Of a stretch of DNA of 41,903 nucleotides, positions 24,199-31,813 are shown one piece after another. Both the position numbers and the translations under genes were made by a program. Numbering within the stretch: the first letter of the stretch is position 1; each line of letters opens with the position of its first letter. This stretch comes from Phascolarctobacterium sp. (GTDB lineage: Bacteria > Bacillota > Negativicutes > Acidaminococcales > Acidaminococcaceae): positions 1 through 41,903 of the forward strand of contig SFCN01000011.1 of the NCBI GenBank assembly GCA_004558595.1, given 5' to 3'. The notes beneath the pieces were generated by a model. That model was not told the DNA's origin. It saw only the letters and a list, made by a program, of their open reading frames with translations, and ran no database searches.

Positions 24199-25076
24199 GA
24201 AAGCTTAAGGTGGCCGCAGTGCAGCTCCGCTGCGCTGCGAGCCGTGAGGATAATTTGGCTCACGCTGAGGCGTTGGTGCGGCAGGCAGCTGGGCAGGGAG
24301 CCCAGCTGGTGCTGCTGCCGGAGCTGTGGGAACGGCCCTACTTCTGTCAGGAGCGTCGTTATGAGTACTACGCTTACGCCGAGCCTACGGCAGAGAACGC
24401 TGCGGTGAAAATGGGCCAGCGACTGGCTAAGGAGCTGGGGATTGTGCTGCCCATCAGTTTTTTCGAGCGGGATGTGAACCAGCTGTATAATTCCATCGCC
24501 TGTATAGATGCTGATGGTTCTAATTTAGGTGTGTATCGCAAGACCCATATTCCGGATGACCATTTTTATCAAGAGAAATTTTATTTTAAACCCGGTGATA
24601 CGGGCTTTAAGGTGTTCGAGACTCGCTTTGGCAAAATTGGCATCGGCATTTGCTGGGACCAATGGTTTAGCGAGACGGCTCGCTGCCTGGCCTTAAATGG
24701 AGCAGAGATTTTGCTGTATCCAACGGCTATTGGCTCGGAGCCGATTTTAGATACTGATAGTATGCCCCATTGGCGTCGGGTAATGCAGGGCCATAGCGCG
24801 GCAAATCTGATGCCGGTAGTGGCTGCTAATCGTATTGGCCTCGAGAGCGTGGAGCCCTGTGAGGCCAATGCTGGACAAAAGTCCAGCTTACTTTTCTATG
24901 GCTCTAGCTTTATGACCGATGGCACGGGCGCGTTAATTCAGGACGCTAGCCGCGATCAGGAGGAAATTCTTTATGCTGAGTATGATCTGGACCAATTGGC
25001 CGAGGATCGCTTGAGCTGGGGGCTGTTTAGGGATCGTAGACCGGAGTGCTATGGGAAGATTACCAACCATGCCTAA
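24195..25076 (+). CDS. aguB: N-carbamoylputrescine amidase
   Basis: A 293-residue nitrilase-superfamily amidase that releases putrescine, CO2 and ammonia from N-carbamoylputrescine. The Glu-Lys-Cys triad is visible: VLLPELWERPYFCQ (Glu), VYRKTHIPDDHFYQEKFYF (Lys), and Cys153 in GICWDQWFSETAR. The segment GDTGFKVFETRFGKIGIGIC is typical of AguB. ATG 24189 is open but directly abuts the AAGGGAGG; ATG 24195, six bases from it and overlapping the aguA stop as ATGA, is preferred. Together with the decarboxylase and aguA it completes arginine-to-putrescine conversion. Confidence 0.94.
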   Translation: MRKLKVAAVQLRCAASREDNLAHAEALVRQAAGQGAQLVLLPELWERPYFCQERRYEYYAYAEPTAENAAVKMGQRLAKELGIVLPISFFERDVNQLYNSIACIDADGSNLGVYRKTHIPDDHFYQEKFYFKPGDTGFKVFETRFGKIGIGICWDQWFSETARCLALNGAEILLYPTAIGSEPILDTDSMPHWRRVMQGHSAANLMPVVAANRIGLESVEPCEANAGQKSSLLFYGSSFMTDGTGALIQDASRDQEEILYAEYDLDQLAEDRLSWGLFRDRRPECYGKITNHA

Positions 25077-25806
25077 GCTGACTGAGCGGCAGGTGTGTGT
25101 TGAAAATATCGTCATCACCTATCTTCTTGAGCGTAAGCATGTGAAAAATCTCAATCTGCGAGTACGACCCGATGGCAGTGTGCATGTTTCTGCTCCCTAT
25201 GGGGCGAACATAGGCCCTATTGATACCTTTGTTGAAGAGCGAGTGGGTTTTATTCTGCGTGCCCAGAAGCACTTTAGGGAGCGACAGGAAGCTCAGGCGC
25301 AGCTAGAGGGCAAGGAGTATAATTACGGCGATATTATTTATCTATTAGGTAAGCCCATGGCTGTGGCGCATAAGGAAAGTGAGCGCAATGAGGTTGTCTT
25401 TACTGATAGTTTGGTAATGCTGTATCTAGTGGATACGCGTGACATAGCCTTAAGGAAAAGGTTGATGCGCAAGGCTCTGGACGAGCTGTGCGAGGATGTT
25501 TTCCAAGTGGTTTTGCGTAAGGAGTATGAGCTGGTAAGACCATATGGCGTACCCTTTCCGACCTTGCGCCTGCGCACTATGAAAACCCGTTGGGGTACCT
25601 GTAATTTTGTGAAGGGTATTGTGACCATAAATAAGCGGCTCATTCATATGCCCCTACCCTGTGTGGAGCAGGTGATGCTCCATGAGCTATGCCATTTTCT
25701 GGTGGGCAATCACAGCCCGCGCTTTTATGCTTGGCTGGATAGGCTGATGCCTGATTGGCGTGAGCGTAGAGCGGTTTTGAATAGTTGGGACGAAGAATCT
25801 AGATAG
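25051..25806 (+). CDS. YgjP-like M48-type metallopeptidase
   Basis: A 251-residue DUF45/YgjP family protein. N-terminal ITYLLERKHVKNLNLRVRPD and VHVSAPYG are diagnostic; the C-terminal part has RWGTCNFVKGIVTINKRLI, then the zinc site VMLHELCHFLVG and a downstream NHSPRFYAWLDRLMPDW. Family members are predicted metal-dependent hydrolases of unclear substrate. Start choice is uncertain: ATG 25051 has GGAG four bases upstream and overlaps aguB by 26 bases, while ATG 25069 would overlap by eight. It is the last gene of the polyamine operon by position, but a functional link is not evident; it may merely be carried along. Confidence 0.85.
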   Translation: MGRLPTMPKLTERQVCVENIVITYLLERKHVKNLNLRVRPDGSVHVSAPYGANIGPIDTFVEERVGFILRAQKHFRERQEAQAQLEGKEYNYGDIIYLLGKPMAVAHKESERNEVVFTDSLVMLYLVDTRDIALRKRLMRKALDELCEDVFQVVLRKEYELVRPYGVPFPTLRLRTMKTRWGTCNFVKGIVTINKRLIHMPLPCVEQVMLHELCHFLVGNHSPRFYAWLDRLMPDWRERRAVLNSWDEESR

Positions 25807-25862
25807 GCAACCGTTTTTCTAACGTTTCCTTATAGGTATTAGCTTAGCATTACTTCAATGAA

Positions 25863-25912
25863 AAAATCCCTGTGCTATACTTACAAAAGTAGTAACACAG
25901 GGATTTTGTTTT
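25863..25912. terminator. Bidirectional terminator, polyamine operon / cupin
   Basis: AAAATCCCTGTG (25863-25874) pairs with CACAGGGATTTT (25896-25907); T-rich on both outer sides of the respective strands, between convergent genes. Confidence 0.88.
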
Positions 25913-25938
25913 GTAATTGTTGGTGAGCGGTAATTTGC

Positions 25939-26286
25939 TTAGCCCTTAATAACCAGCGCTTGCAGCAGCAAATCCTCGGTAGCATTATCGGGGTTGCCAA
26001 TGGCATGCCCTTCACCATTAGGGCAGTGGACTCTGTCGCCTGCGCGCAGGGTCATAGGTGTGCCGTTGTCATTATAACCGGCAGTACCTTGCAGGACCAC
26101 AATGGTTTCACTATTGCCCGTGTGCACATGGTAGCCTAGGCTGCAGCCGGGCTTTAAGGTTACCTTAGCGTACATGACAACAGTGTCGTTGAGCATGGAC
26201 TCGTCAATGTAGTGTTCGATAATTACATCGCCGTTACCGCCAAAGCGGTTGCAGCTAATATCTGTTTTCATATTTCCTAAAAGCAT
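25939..26286 (-). CDS. Small cupin-domain protein
   Basis: A 115-residue single-domain cupin. The metal-binding motif 1 reads GCSLGYHVHTGNSETIVVLQG (broken here as GCSLGYHVHTG + NSETIVVLQG), with the usual two histidines and the glutamate, and motif 2 is GDRVHCPNGEGHAIGNPDN. Such proteins bind a divalent metal and may act as small isomerases, dioxygenases or sensors; no substrate can be given. A longer frame starts at 26328, but ATG 26286 has AAGGAGG seven bases upstream. A TATAAT (26322-26317, minus strand) lies 30 bases upstream with no clear -35. Monocistronic. Confidence 0.83.
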   Translation of the reverse strand: MLLGNMKTDISCNRFGGNGDVIIEHYIDESMLNDTVVMYAKVTLKPGCSLGYHVHTGNSETIVVLQGTAGYNDNGTPMTLRAGDRVHCPNGEGHAIGNPDNATEDLLLQALVIKG

Positions 26287-26381
26287 AAAAACGCCTCCTT
26301 TTTTATGTTCCCTTTCATTATACTCCAATGCACTAAAAAAGAAAGAGAAAAATTGCTTGGAGTATTTTTTCTGAAGCGAAC

Positions 26382-26410
26382 TTGCTAATATAAAGAAATT
26401 TAGGTATAAT
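26382..26410 (+). promoter_or_regulatory. Promoter of the toxin-antitoxin operon
   Basis: TTGCTA (26382-26387), 17-base spacer, perfect TATAAT (26405-26410). The -10 box lies inside an imperfect palindrome GTATA-ATATTTG-TATAT, a plausible autoregulatory operator. Confidence 0.7.
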
Positions 26411-26441
26411 ATTTGTATATCAAGAGTTTGGGAGGTACATT

Positions 26442-26717
26442 ATGCCTAAAATTCATTCCAGTGCTGATTTAAGAAACAACTATAATGATATCTCTAAGTT
26501 TTGTCATGAATATAACGAGCCAGTTTTCATCACTAAAAATGGCAAGGGTGATTTGGCAGTGATGAGTATAGACGCTTATGAAGAGCTTGTGGCTCGCTCA
26601 GAATTATATGCTAAAGTACAAAGAGGCTTGGATGATGTACAATCTGGCAGGGTTATTTCTGCTGATGATTTTGTTAATAAGCTACGTTCTCGCAGAACAT
26701 ATAACGGAGGCATATGA
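26442..26717 (+). CDS. Antitoxin, Phd/YefM family
   Basis: A 91-residue type II antitoxin. The N-terminal DNA-binding fold reads IHSSADLRNNYNDISKFCHE, followed by EPVFITKNGKGDLAVMSIDAYEEL, the classic Phd/YefM signature. The C-terminal part (DDVQSGRVISADDFVNKLRS) is the toxin-neutralising tail and resembles antitoxins paired with RelE/ParE toxins. Start ATG 26442 has GGGAGG six bases upstream. Its stop overlaps the toxin start region, so the two are coupled. It probably represses its own promoter with the toxin as co-repressor. Confidence 0.9.
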   Translation: MPKIHSSADLRNNYNDISKFCHEYNEPVFITKNGKGDLAVMSIDAYEELVARSELYAKVQRGLDDVQSGRVISADDFVNKLRSRRTYNGGI

Positions 26718-27118
26718 TGTCCTATCATGTTCATGTGACTAATGAAGCAGAAAAGGATATCTTCGCTGCGTTGGATTATATTGAAGACGTATTGTATAAT
26801 CCCAAAGCTGCCGCAGACCTTGCAGTTCTTGTGGAACAGACTATTTTAAGCTTAGACGTATTTCCACATAGGTATCCTTTGTGTAATGATAAAGTATTAC
26901 AAGCATATGAAATTAGATATATACCTGTCAAGAATTATATATTGCTCTATAATGTTGAAGAAGCTAAGCAACAGGTAAATATTTTAGGATTTATTTTTGG
27001 CAAAAGGCAATGGCAGTCCCTGATTATGTCCAAGTTAAAGGACGGAGTGTACGAGATCAAAAACGAAGTAGGCATACTTCATGAAGCAAGAGAGCCCTAC
27101 GGAAACAAGGACAAATAA
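26717..27118 (+). CDS. RelE/ParE family toxin
   Basis: A 133-residue toxin. The core (residues 1-98) reads YHVHVTNEAEKDIFAALDYI, then PKAAADLAVLVEQTILSLDVFP, then YEIRYIPVKNYILLYNVEE and ILGFIFGKRQW, matching RelE/ParE toxins; RelE forms cut mRNA at the ribosome while ParE forms poison gyrase, and the sequence does not decide. ATG 26714 is also open; ATG 26717 is six bases from GGAGG and is preferred. The C-terminal tail of about 32 residues (from MSKLKDG) is longer than in most members and ends in a charged EPYGNKDK. Confidence 0.87.
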   Translation: MSYHVHVTNEAEKDIFAALDYIEDVLYNPKAAADLAVLVEQTILSLDVFPHRYPLCNDKVLQAYEIRYIPVKNYILLYNVEEAKQQVNILGFIFGKRQWQSLIMSKLKDGVYEIKNEVGILHEAREPYGNKDK

Positions 27119-27120
27119 AA

Positions 27121-27159
27121 AGAGCCTACTCATATTATTAGAGTAGGTTCTTGTTTTTT
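27121..27159. terminator. Bidirectional terminator, toxin gene / tRNA-Ser
   Basis: AGAGCCTACTC (27121-27131) pairs with GAGTAGGTTCT (27141-27151), then TGTTTTTT; an A-rich left flank gives the minus strand a T-rich tail. Confidence 0.85.
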
Positions 27160-27163
27160 AGGT

Positions 27164-27255
27164 TGGCGGAGATGGTGGGATTCGAACCCACGGGCCCGAT
27201 TAGGGGCTGACCCGATTTCGAGTCGGGCGCGTTATGACCACTTCGCTACATCTCC
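27164..27255 (-). tRNA. tRNA-Ser(CGA)
   Basis: On the minus strand acceptor GGAGATG pairs with CATCTCC, discriminator G, encoded CCA. Anticodon arm CCCGA-CTCGAAA-TCGGG gives anticodon CGA. The long variable arm and GGTTCGAATCC T-arm are typical of class II tRNA-Ser. Confidence 0.94.
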
Positions 27256-27266
27256 AGTAGAATTTA

Positions 27267-27295
27267 ATTATATCCGATTTTGGTTTGCTTGGCAA
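27267..27295 (-). promoter_or_regulatory. Promoter of tRNA-Ser(CGA)
   Basis: On the minus strand TTGCCA (27295-27290), 17-base spacer, perfect TATAAT (27272-27267), just upstream of the tRNA. Confidence 0.82.
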
Positions 27296-27375
27296 GAAAA
27301 TAGTCTTGTTTTTGTAACCTTTTTAGCACTCTTAACCTGTAAAACCTAGTGAAATAGTAAAATATGCTCTTTTGT

Positions 27376-27404
27376 TTGCAAAAATGTCATTTAGCTGTTA
27401 AAAT
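27376..27404 (+). promoter_or_regulatory. Promoter of the metF operon
   Basis: TTGCAA (27376-27381), 17-base spacer, TAAAAT (27399-27404); about 36 bases before the metF start. The short leader leaves no room for an S-box or T-box. Confidence 0.6.
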
Positions 27405-27440
27405 AGCTAGCAAATGCCATGAAATTAGGGAGTGAAGTAC

Positions 27441-28316
27441 ATGCAAACCAAAAGAATTATAGATATTTTAAAGACCGATAATGTAGGTATTTCCTGCGAG
27501 CTTTTCCCGCCCAAGCAGGGCACGGAGCTGCAAAACAGCTTAGAAATCGTCAATAAAATCGCGCAGGTTCATCCATCCTATATGAGCGTGACCTATGGCG
27601 CCGGTGGCAGCACCGTTGGCTATTCGGCGGCGCTGGCTAAGGAAGTGCAGGATAACGATATTCCCGCACTGGCCCATTTAACCTGCGTCAAGGCGGATGA
27701 AGAAAAGATTAAGGGCGTGCTAACTCAGCTTAAGTCCAATGGTATTGAGAATATTTTAGCTCTGCGGGGCGACATCCCTGCTGGTATGGAAAAGGATGCT
27801 ATCGGCAAATTCGCTCATGCCAGCGATTTGATGCGTTTTATTAAAGAGCAGGGTGATTTTTGCGTGGGCGGCGCAGCTTATCCCGAGGGTCATCCAGAGT
27901 CTGGCAGTTTGGCTAACGATATTGAGAACACCAAGTACAAGGTAGAGGCCGGAGTGGACTTTTTAGTAACCCAAATGTTCTTCGACAACACGATTTTGTA
28001 TAACTATATGTTCCGCTTGCTCAAGGCTGGTATCAATGTGCCGGTGGTACCGGGAATCATGCCTGTGACCAATGCTAGCCAGATTATCCGCATTTGCCAG
28101 CTCAGCGGTACCAAGCTGCCGCCTCAGTTTAGGGCAATGGTGGAAAAATTTGCAGACAAGCCTGCGGCGTTGAAGCAGGCGGGCATTGCCTACGCAACGG
28201 GCCAAATCATTGATTTAATATCCAACGGCTTTAGTCATGTCCATATCTACACCATGAATCGACCGGAGATTATTGGCGGTATCATGGCAAATCTTTCGGA
28301 GATTGTGAAGGATTAA
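27441..28316 (+). CDS. metF: Methylenetetrahydrofolate reductase
   Basis: A 291-residue flavoenzyme (MTHFR fold) that reduces 5,10-methylene-THF to 5-methyl-THF, the methyl donor for MetH. Seen: ISCELFPPKQG (catalytic glutamate), SVTYGAGGSTVGYSA, LAHLTCVKADEEKI, NILALRGDIPAG, FCVGGAAYPEGHPES and DFLVTQMFFDN, in the family's order. Its length is that of the bacterial MetF type. GTG 27432 is open, but AGGGAG (27427-27432) is properly spaced for ATG 27441. It is followed four bases later by the MetH reactivation-domain gene, and then by metH, giving a coherent methionine unit. Confidence 0.95.
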   Translation: MQTKRIIDILKTDNVGISCELFPPKQGTELQNSLEIVNKIAQVHPSYMSVTYGAGGSTVGYSAALAKEVQDNDIPALAHLTCVKADEEKIKGVLTQLKSNGIENILALRGDIPAGMEKDAIGKFAHASDLMRFIKEQGDFCVGGAAYPEGHPESGSLANDIENTKYKVEAGVDFLVTQMFFDNTILYNYMFRLLKAGINVPVVPGIMPVTNASQIIRICQLSGTKLPPQFRAMVEKFADKPAALKQAGIAYATGQIIDLISNGFSHVHIYTMNRPEIIGGIMANLSEIVKD

Positions 28317-28320
28317 GCTT

Positions 28321-28950
28321 ATGGAGTATAATGGAAGGGAAGCCTTGCGCTATTTAAGGGCGCGGCCGGGAGACACGGACGCGCAGGTTTTGGTGGATAC
28401 GGTTTACTTGAAGCTACGTAACGAGGTGCAGGCACGGCATGTGTTACAGAAGCACCGAGTGGAGGTGGACAAGGAGGGCGTGACGCTGGACAGCGGCACG
28501 CGCTTTACCTCGCGGGACTTGGCAGCCCATGTGAAGGGCTGTCAGGAGGTGCTCCTTTTAGGAGCGACTTTAGGAAGCCGTGTGGACGCTGCCATACGTC
28601 GCTTGGCTCTGGGCAGTGTAGCAGAAGGGGCCGCGGCACAGGCTGTGGCCGCGGCGCTGATTGAGAGCTATTGTGATGAGGTGCAGGCGCAGTTTGACAC
28701 GGGTGGGTTGGCCCAGCGGCCACGTTTTTCCCCTGGCTATGGGGACTGGAATTTAGCGGAGCAACGGCTGCTGTTTCCGGTGCTAAATTGCGCGAAGCTC
28801 ATCGGGCTTACGCTGACCGAAGGCTGTATGATGGCGCCGTCCAAGTCAGTGACGGCAGTAATCGGCTTGTCGACGGATGTGCAATGCGTGTGGAATAGGT
28901 GCATGACATGCGGGAATATTAATTGCCCATATAGGGCAAATGAAGAGTAA
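28321..28950 (+). CDS. Free-standing methionine-synthase reactivation-domain protein
   Basis: A 209-residue protein homologous to the C-terminal AdoMet-binding activation domain of B12-dependent methionine synthase, encoded as a separate polypeptide. Recognisable parts are RNEVQARHVLQ near the N-terminus, LLGATLGSRVDAAIRRL, then RPRFSPGYGDWNLAEQ, LTLTEGCMMAPSKSVTAVIG and a C-terminal CNRC-like CMTCGNINCPYR. In this role it should reductively remethylate inactive cob(II)alamin on MetH using SAM. The downstream MetH lacks this domain, which supports the assignment; the same split is known from Thermotoga. Start ATG 28321 is four bases after the metF stop; the ribosome site is weak, so translation is likely coupled. 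Confidence 0.88.
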   Translation: MEYNGREALRYLRARPGDTDAQVLVDTVYLKLRNEVQARHVLQKHRVEVDKEGVTLDSGTRFTSRDLAAHVKGCQEVLLLGATLGSRVDAAIRRLALGSVAEGAAAQAVAAALIESYCDEVQAQFDTGGLAQRPRFSPGYGDWNLAEQRLLFPVLNCAKLIGLTLTEGCMMAPSKSVTAVIGLSTDVQCVWNRCMTCGNINCPYRANEE

Positions 28951-29213
28951 GTGAAAATGATAAATTGTATATCTTTCAAGTCAAATGAAATTATTGTTGA
29001 GATATGATAATAAATACAATGAAGAGTAAAAATTGAGGTATTATATATCTTGTAGGGAATTGAAATTTTAGCTCATGAGTGGTTGGTACAATAGAAGCAA
29101 GGTTTCGAAAACCCAAATATGTCTTCGAACAAATTGGACACCGCAGCTTCGTGATTGTACCCCACGAAATGAGCGTTAAGAAATTTCATTTGACCGGAAA
29201 GATATATAATACC
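28939..29213. repeat. Large palindromic non-coding element before metH
   Basis: A region without ORFs. GGTATTATATATCTT (29038-29052) is the exact inverse of AAGATATATAATACC (29199-29213); inside, GAAATTT (29062-29068) matches AAATTTC (29181-29187), GGTACAAT (29085-29092) matches ATTGTACC (29154-29161), and GAAGC matches GCTTC (29094-29098, 29146-29150). The apex has GGTTTCGAAAACC and TGTC...GACA hairpins. A second copy of the 5' arm lies upstream (28970-28993): TATATCTTTC, two different bases, GTCAAATGAAATT, matching the 3' arm at 23 of 25 positions. AATGAAGAGTAA occurs at 28939-28950 (overlapping the previous stop) and again at 29018-29029. This could be a nested MITE or a structured RNA leader with two competing 5' strands. 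No T-run follows. Confidence 0.7.
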
Positions 29214-29260
29214 CAGAATTTGATTTAATGATTATAAAGTGTTTTAAGGAGATAGGAAGT

Positions 29261-31627
29261 ATGACTTTTAAAGAGATTCTAGGTAAAAAAATGTTGTTTT
29301 TTGATGGTGCTACCGGCACTCAGCTGCAGGCTCGGGGCTTGAAGCCCGGCGAGCTGCCGGAAAGCTGGAACTTCACCCATCCGGAGATCGTAGAAGCTGT
29401 GCACCGCGGCTATTTGGATGTGGGCTCCAATATTGTTAAGTCCAACACCTTTGGCGCTAACCCCATTAAGCTAAAGGGTAGCGGCCTAGATTGCAAGGAA
29501 ACCATCGAGGCTGCCGTGGCCATCGCTAAGCGTGCCTGCGGTGGTCGTGAAAATAAATTTGTAGCGCTGAATCTGGGACCCACAGGCAAGCTTTTGGCTC
29601 CCTATGGCGACCTAGCTTTTGAGGACGCTGTGGCCGCCTACGGCGAAATGGTGCGTTATGGCGTAGCTGCCGGTGCCGATTTAATCTTAATCGAAACCAT
29701 GAGCGACACCTATGAGATTAAGGCCGCTGTTTTGGCTGCTAAGGAAAACTGTGATTTGCCTGTGTGCGTAACTATGACCTTTGATCAGGACGGCAAGCTA
29801 CTCACCGGCGCTACCGTCGAGGCTGCAGCACTGATGTGCGAGGGCCTCGGCGTGGATGCCCTTGGCTTTAACTGCGGCTTAGGCCCCGTCCAAGTGGCCA
29901 AGCTTTTGCCCCAAATGCTGGGAGCGACTAGCCTGCCCGTGATTATCAATCCTAACGCAGGTCTGCCGGTAGAAAAGGAAGGCAAAACCTGCTTTGAGGT
30001 GGGCCCTGAGGAGTATGCGGAGCTGATGTATGAGCTGGCCCAGCAGGGTCCCAGCATTGTGGGTGGTTGTTGCGGCACCACTCCGGCCCATATTGAAGCT
30101 ATGATTAAAAAATGCAAGGATTTGCAGCCCGGTGGCTACCGCGACTGCAAGCTCGCCGCTGTGTCCAGTTATGGTCGCGCTGTGCATTTGGGCGAGGGTC
30201 CCGTTATCATTGGCGAGCGCATTAATCCCACCGGTAAAAAGCGCTTGAAGGAAGCCTTGGCTGCTCAGGATTTGGACTATGTATGCCGTCTTGGTCTGGA
30301 GCAAATTAATGTTGGCGCTCATATTCTGGATGTGAACGTGGGTACTCCTGGTATTGACGAGCCCGCCATGATTGCTAAGGCGGTGCCGGCTCTGCAGGCT
30401 ATTACTGATACCCCTCTCCAAATCGATACCTCTAACTACGAGGCTATGGAGCGAGCTCTCCGCCTTTACAACGGCAAGCCCATGCTTAATTCCGTTAACG
30501 GCAAGGAAGAAAGCCTTACTAAGGTCTTACCCTTGGCTAAAAAATATGGCGCTGTGCTGGTAGCTTTGTGCCTTGATGACAGCGGCATTCCTAATACGGC
30601 TGAAGGTCGTATTGCTGTAGCCGATAAAATTATTGCCCGCGCTGCGGAATATGGCATCGAAAGTCGCGATATCGTAGTGGACCCCTTGGCTCTGACCATC
30701 TCCACCGGCGCGGAAAACGCGGCAATCGCCTGCGAGGTTATTCGCGCCATGAAGGCCCGTGGCATAAACACCGTTATGGGCGTATCCAATATTTCCTTTG
30801 GTTTGCCCGGTCGTGAGGCTGTTAACAGCACCTTCTTTACCATGGCTCTGCAGGCTGGCCTCTCCTGCGGCATTATCAATCCCCAGAGCAAGGCCATGCT
30901 GGACGCATTCTATGGCTATCGAGCTTTAGCCGGCTATGACGAGGGCTGCAAGGAATATGTGCAGCATTATGCGGACGCTCCTAAGGCGACAGCTACCATT
31001 GTCAGCGAAATGGGCCTTTATGACGCCATTGTCAAGGGATTGGCCGAGGCTGCTCGCAAGGCAGCTGCCGCAGCTTTAGAAAACGAAAAGCCCTTGGAGG
31101 TTATTAATAAATATATGATTCCGGCGCTGGATTTTGTGGGCAATGGCTTTGAAAAGAAAACTCTGTTCCTGCCCCAGCTTTTGATGAGCGCCGATGCGGC
31201 CAAGGCTGCCTTTGAGGTGATTCGTGAGGCCGTGGGCGTGGGCGAAACTCAGGGCGAAACTGTGATTATCGCCACCGTTCATGGTGATATCCACGATATC
31301 GGCAAGAATATTGTCAAAGTCCTCTTGGAAAACTATGGTTATAGAGTGCTGGATTTAGGCAAGGATGTGCCCGTGGAAAGCATTGTCAACGCGGCTAAGG
31401 AAAGCGGTGCAAAGGTAGTTGGCCTGTCCGCCTTGATGACCACAACTGTGGGCGCTATGGAAGAGACCATTAAGGCTTTGCAAAGCGATAGCAAGACCAG
31501 CGGCTGCCAAATCGTGGTAGGTGGCGCAGTTTTGACCCAGGAATACTCTGACCAGATTGGAGCTAATCACTATGCTCCCAATGCAGTAAGCGCAGTAAGC
31601 TATGTAAACAGCGTCTTTGGGAAATAA
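29261..31627 (+). CDS. metH: B12-dependent methionine synthase core (no reactivation domain)
   Basis: A 788-residue enzyme that transfers a methyl group from 5-methyl-THF through cobalamin to homocysteine. Domains in order: homocysteine-binding barrel (about 1-300; zinc ligands in GFNCGLG and VGGCCGTTPAH), pterin-binding domain (about 310-570; GPVIIGERINPTGKKRLKEA and LDVNVGTPGIDE), helical cap and B12-binding domain (about 575-788; VHGDIHDIGKNIVKVLL with the cobalt-ligating histidine, then VVGLSALMTTT). It ends after the B12 domain, about 350 residues short of full-length E. coli MetH, because the reactivation domain is encoded upstream. ATG 29228 is open, but AAGGAG (29246-29251) serves ATG 29261. 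Confidence 0.95.
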   Translation: MTFKEILGKKMLFFDGATGTQLQARGLKPGELPESWNFTHPEIVEAVHRGYLDVGSNIVKSNTFGANPIKLKGSGLDCKETIEAAVAIAKRACGGRENKFVALNLGPTGKLLAPYGDLAFEDAVAAYGEMVRYGVAAGADLILIETMSDTYEIKAAVLAAKENCDLPVCVTMTFDQDGKLLTGATVEAAALMCEGLGVDALGFNCGLGPVQVAKLLPQMLGATSLPVIINPNAGLPVEKEGKTCFEVGPEEYAELMYELAQQGPSIVGGCCGTTPAHIEAMIKKCKDLQPGGYRDCKLAAVSSYGRAVHLGEGPVIIGERINPTGKKRLKEALAAQDLDYVCRLGLEQINVGAHILDVNVGTPGIDEPAMIAKAVPALQAITDTPLQIDTSNYEAMERALRLYNGKPMLNSVNGKEESLTKVLPLAKKYGAVLVALCLDDSGIPNTAEGRIAVADKIIARAAEYGIESRDIVVDPLALTISTGAENAAIACEVIRAMKARGINTVMGVSNISFGLPGREAVNSTFFTMALQAGLSCGIINPQSKAMLDAFYGYRALAGYDEGCKEYVQHYADAPKATATIVSEMGLYDAIVKGLAEAARKAAAAALENEKPLEVINKYMIPALDFVGNGFEKKTLFLPQLLMSADAAKAAFEVIREAVGVGETQGETVIIATVHGDIHDIGKNIVKVLLENYGYRVLDLGKDVPVESIVNAAKESGAKVVGLSALMTTTVGAMEETIKALQSDSKTSGCQIVVGGAVLTQEYSDQIGANHYAPNAVSAVSYVNSVFGK

Positions 31628-31648
31628 GAAAAGCTTATAGATATACCG

Positions 31649-31699
31649 AAAAAGCAGAACCACTTCCTCAAATTCAGGCAGCGGTTCTGCTTTTTATAT
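31649..31699 (+). terminator. Intrinsic terminator after metH
   Basis: AAAAAGCAGAACC (31649-31661) pairs with GGTTCTGCTTTTT (31683-31695). The same stem is reused after the kinase gene at 33574-33619. Confidence 0.9.
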
Positions 31700-31720
31700 A
31701 TAATAAAATAGCGCTTTTAA

Positions 31721-31749
31721 TTGCACAGCTTGTTTTGACGTAGTATAAT
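31721..31749 (+). promoter_or_regulatory. Promoter of the histidine kinase gene
   Basis: TTGCAC (31721-31726), 17-base spacer, perfect TATAAT (31744-31749). Confidence 0.6.
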
Positions 31750-31813
31750 AAATGTATAGTGGAGGCTGTAAAATTATATTACTAAATAGTTGCTTTGTGA
31801 TGTGGAGGTATTT

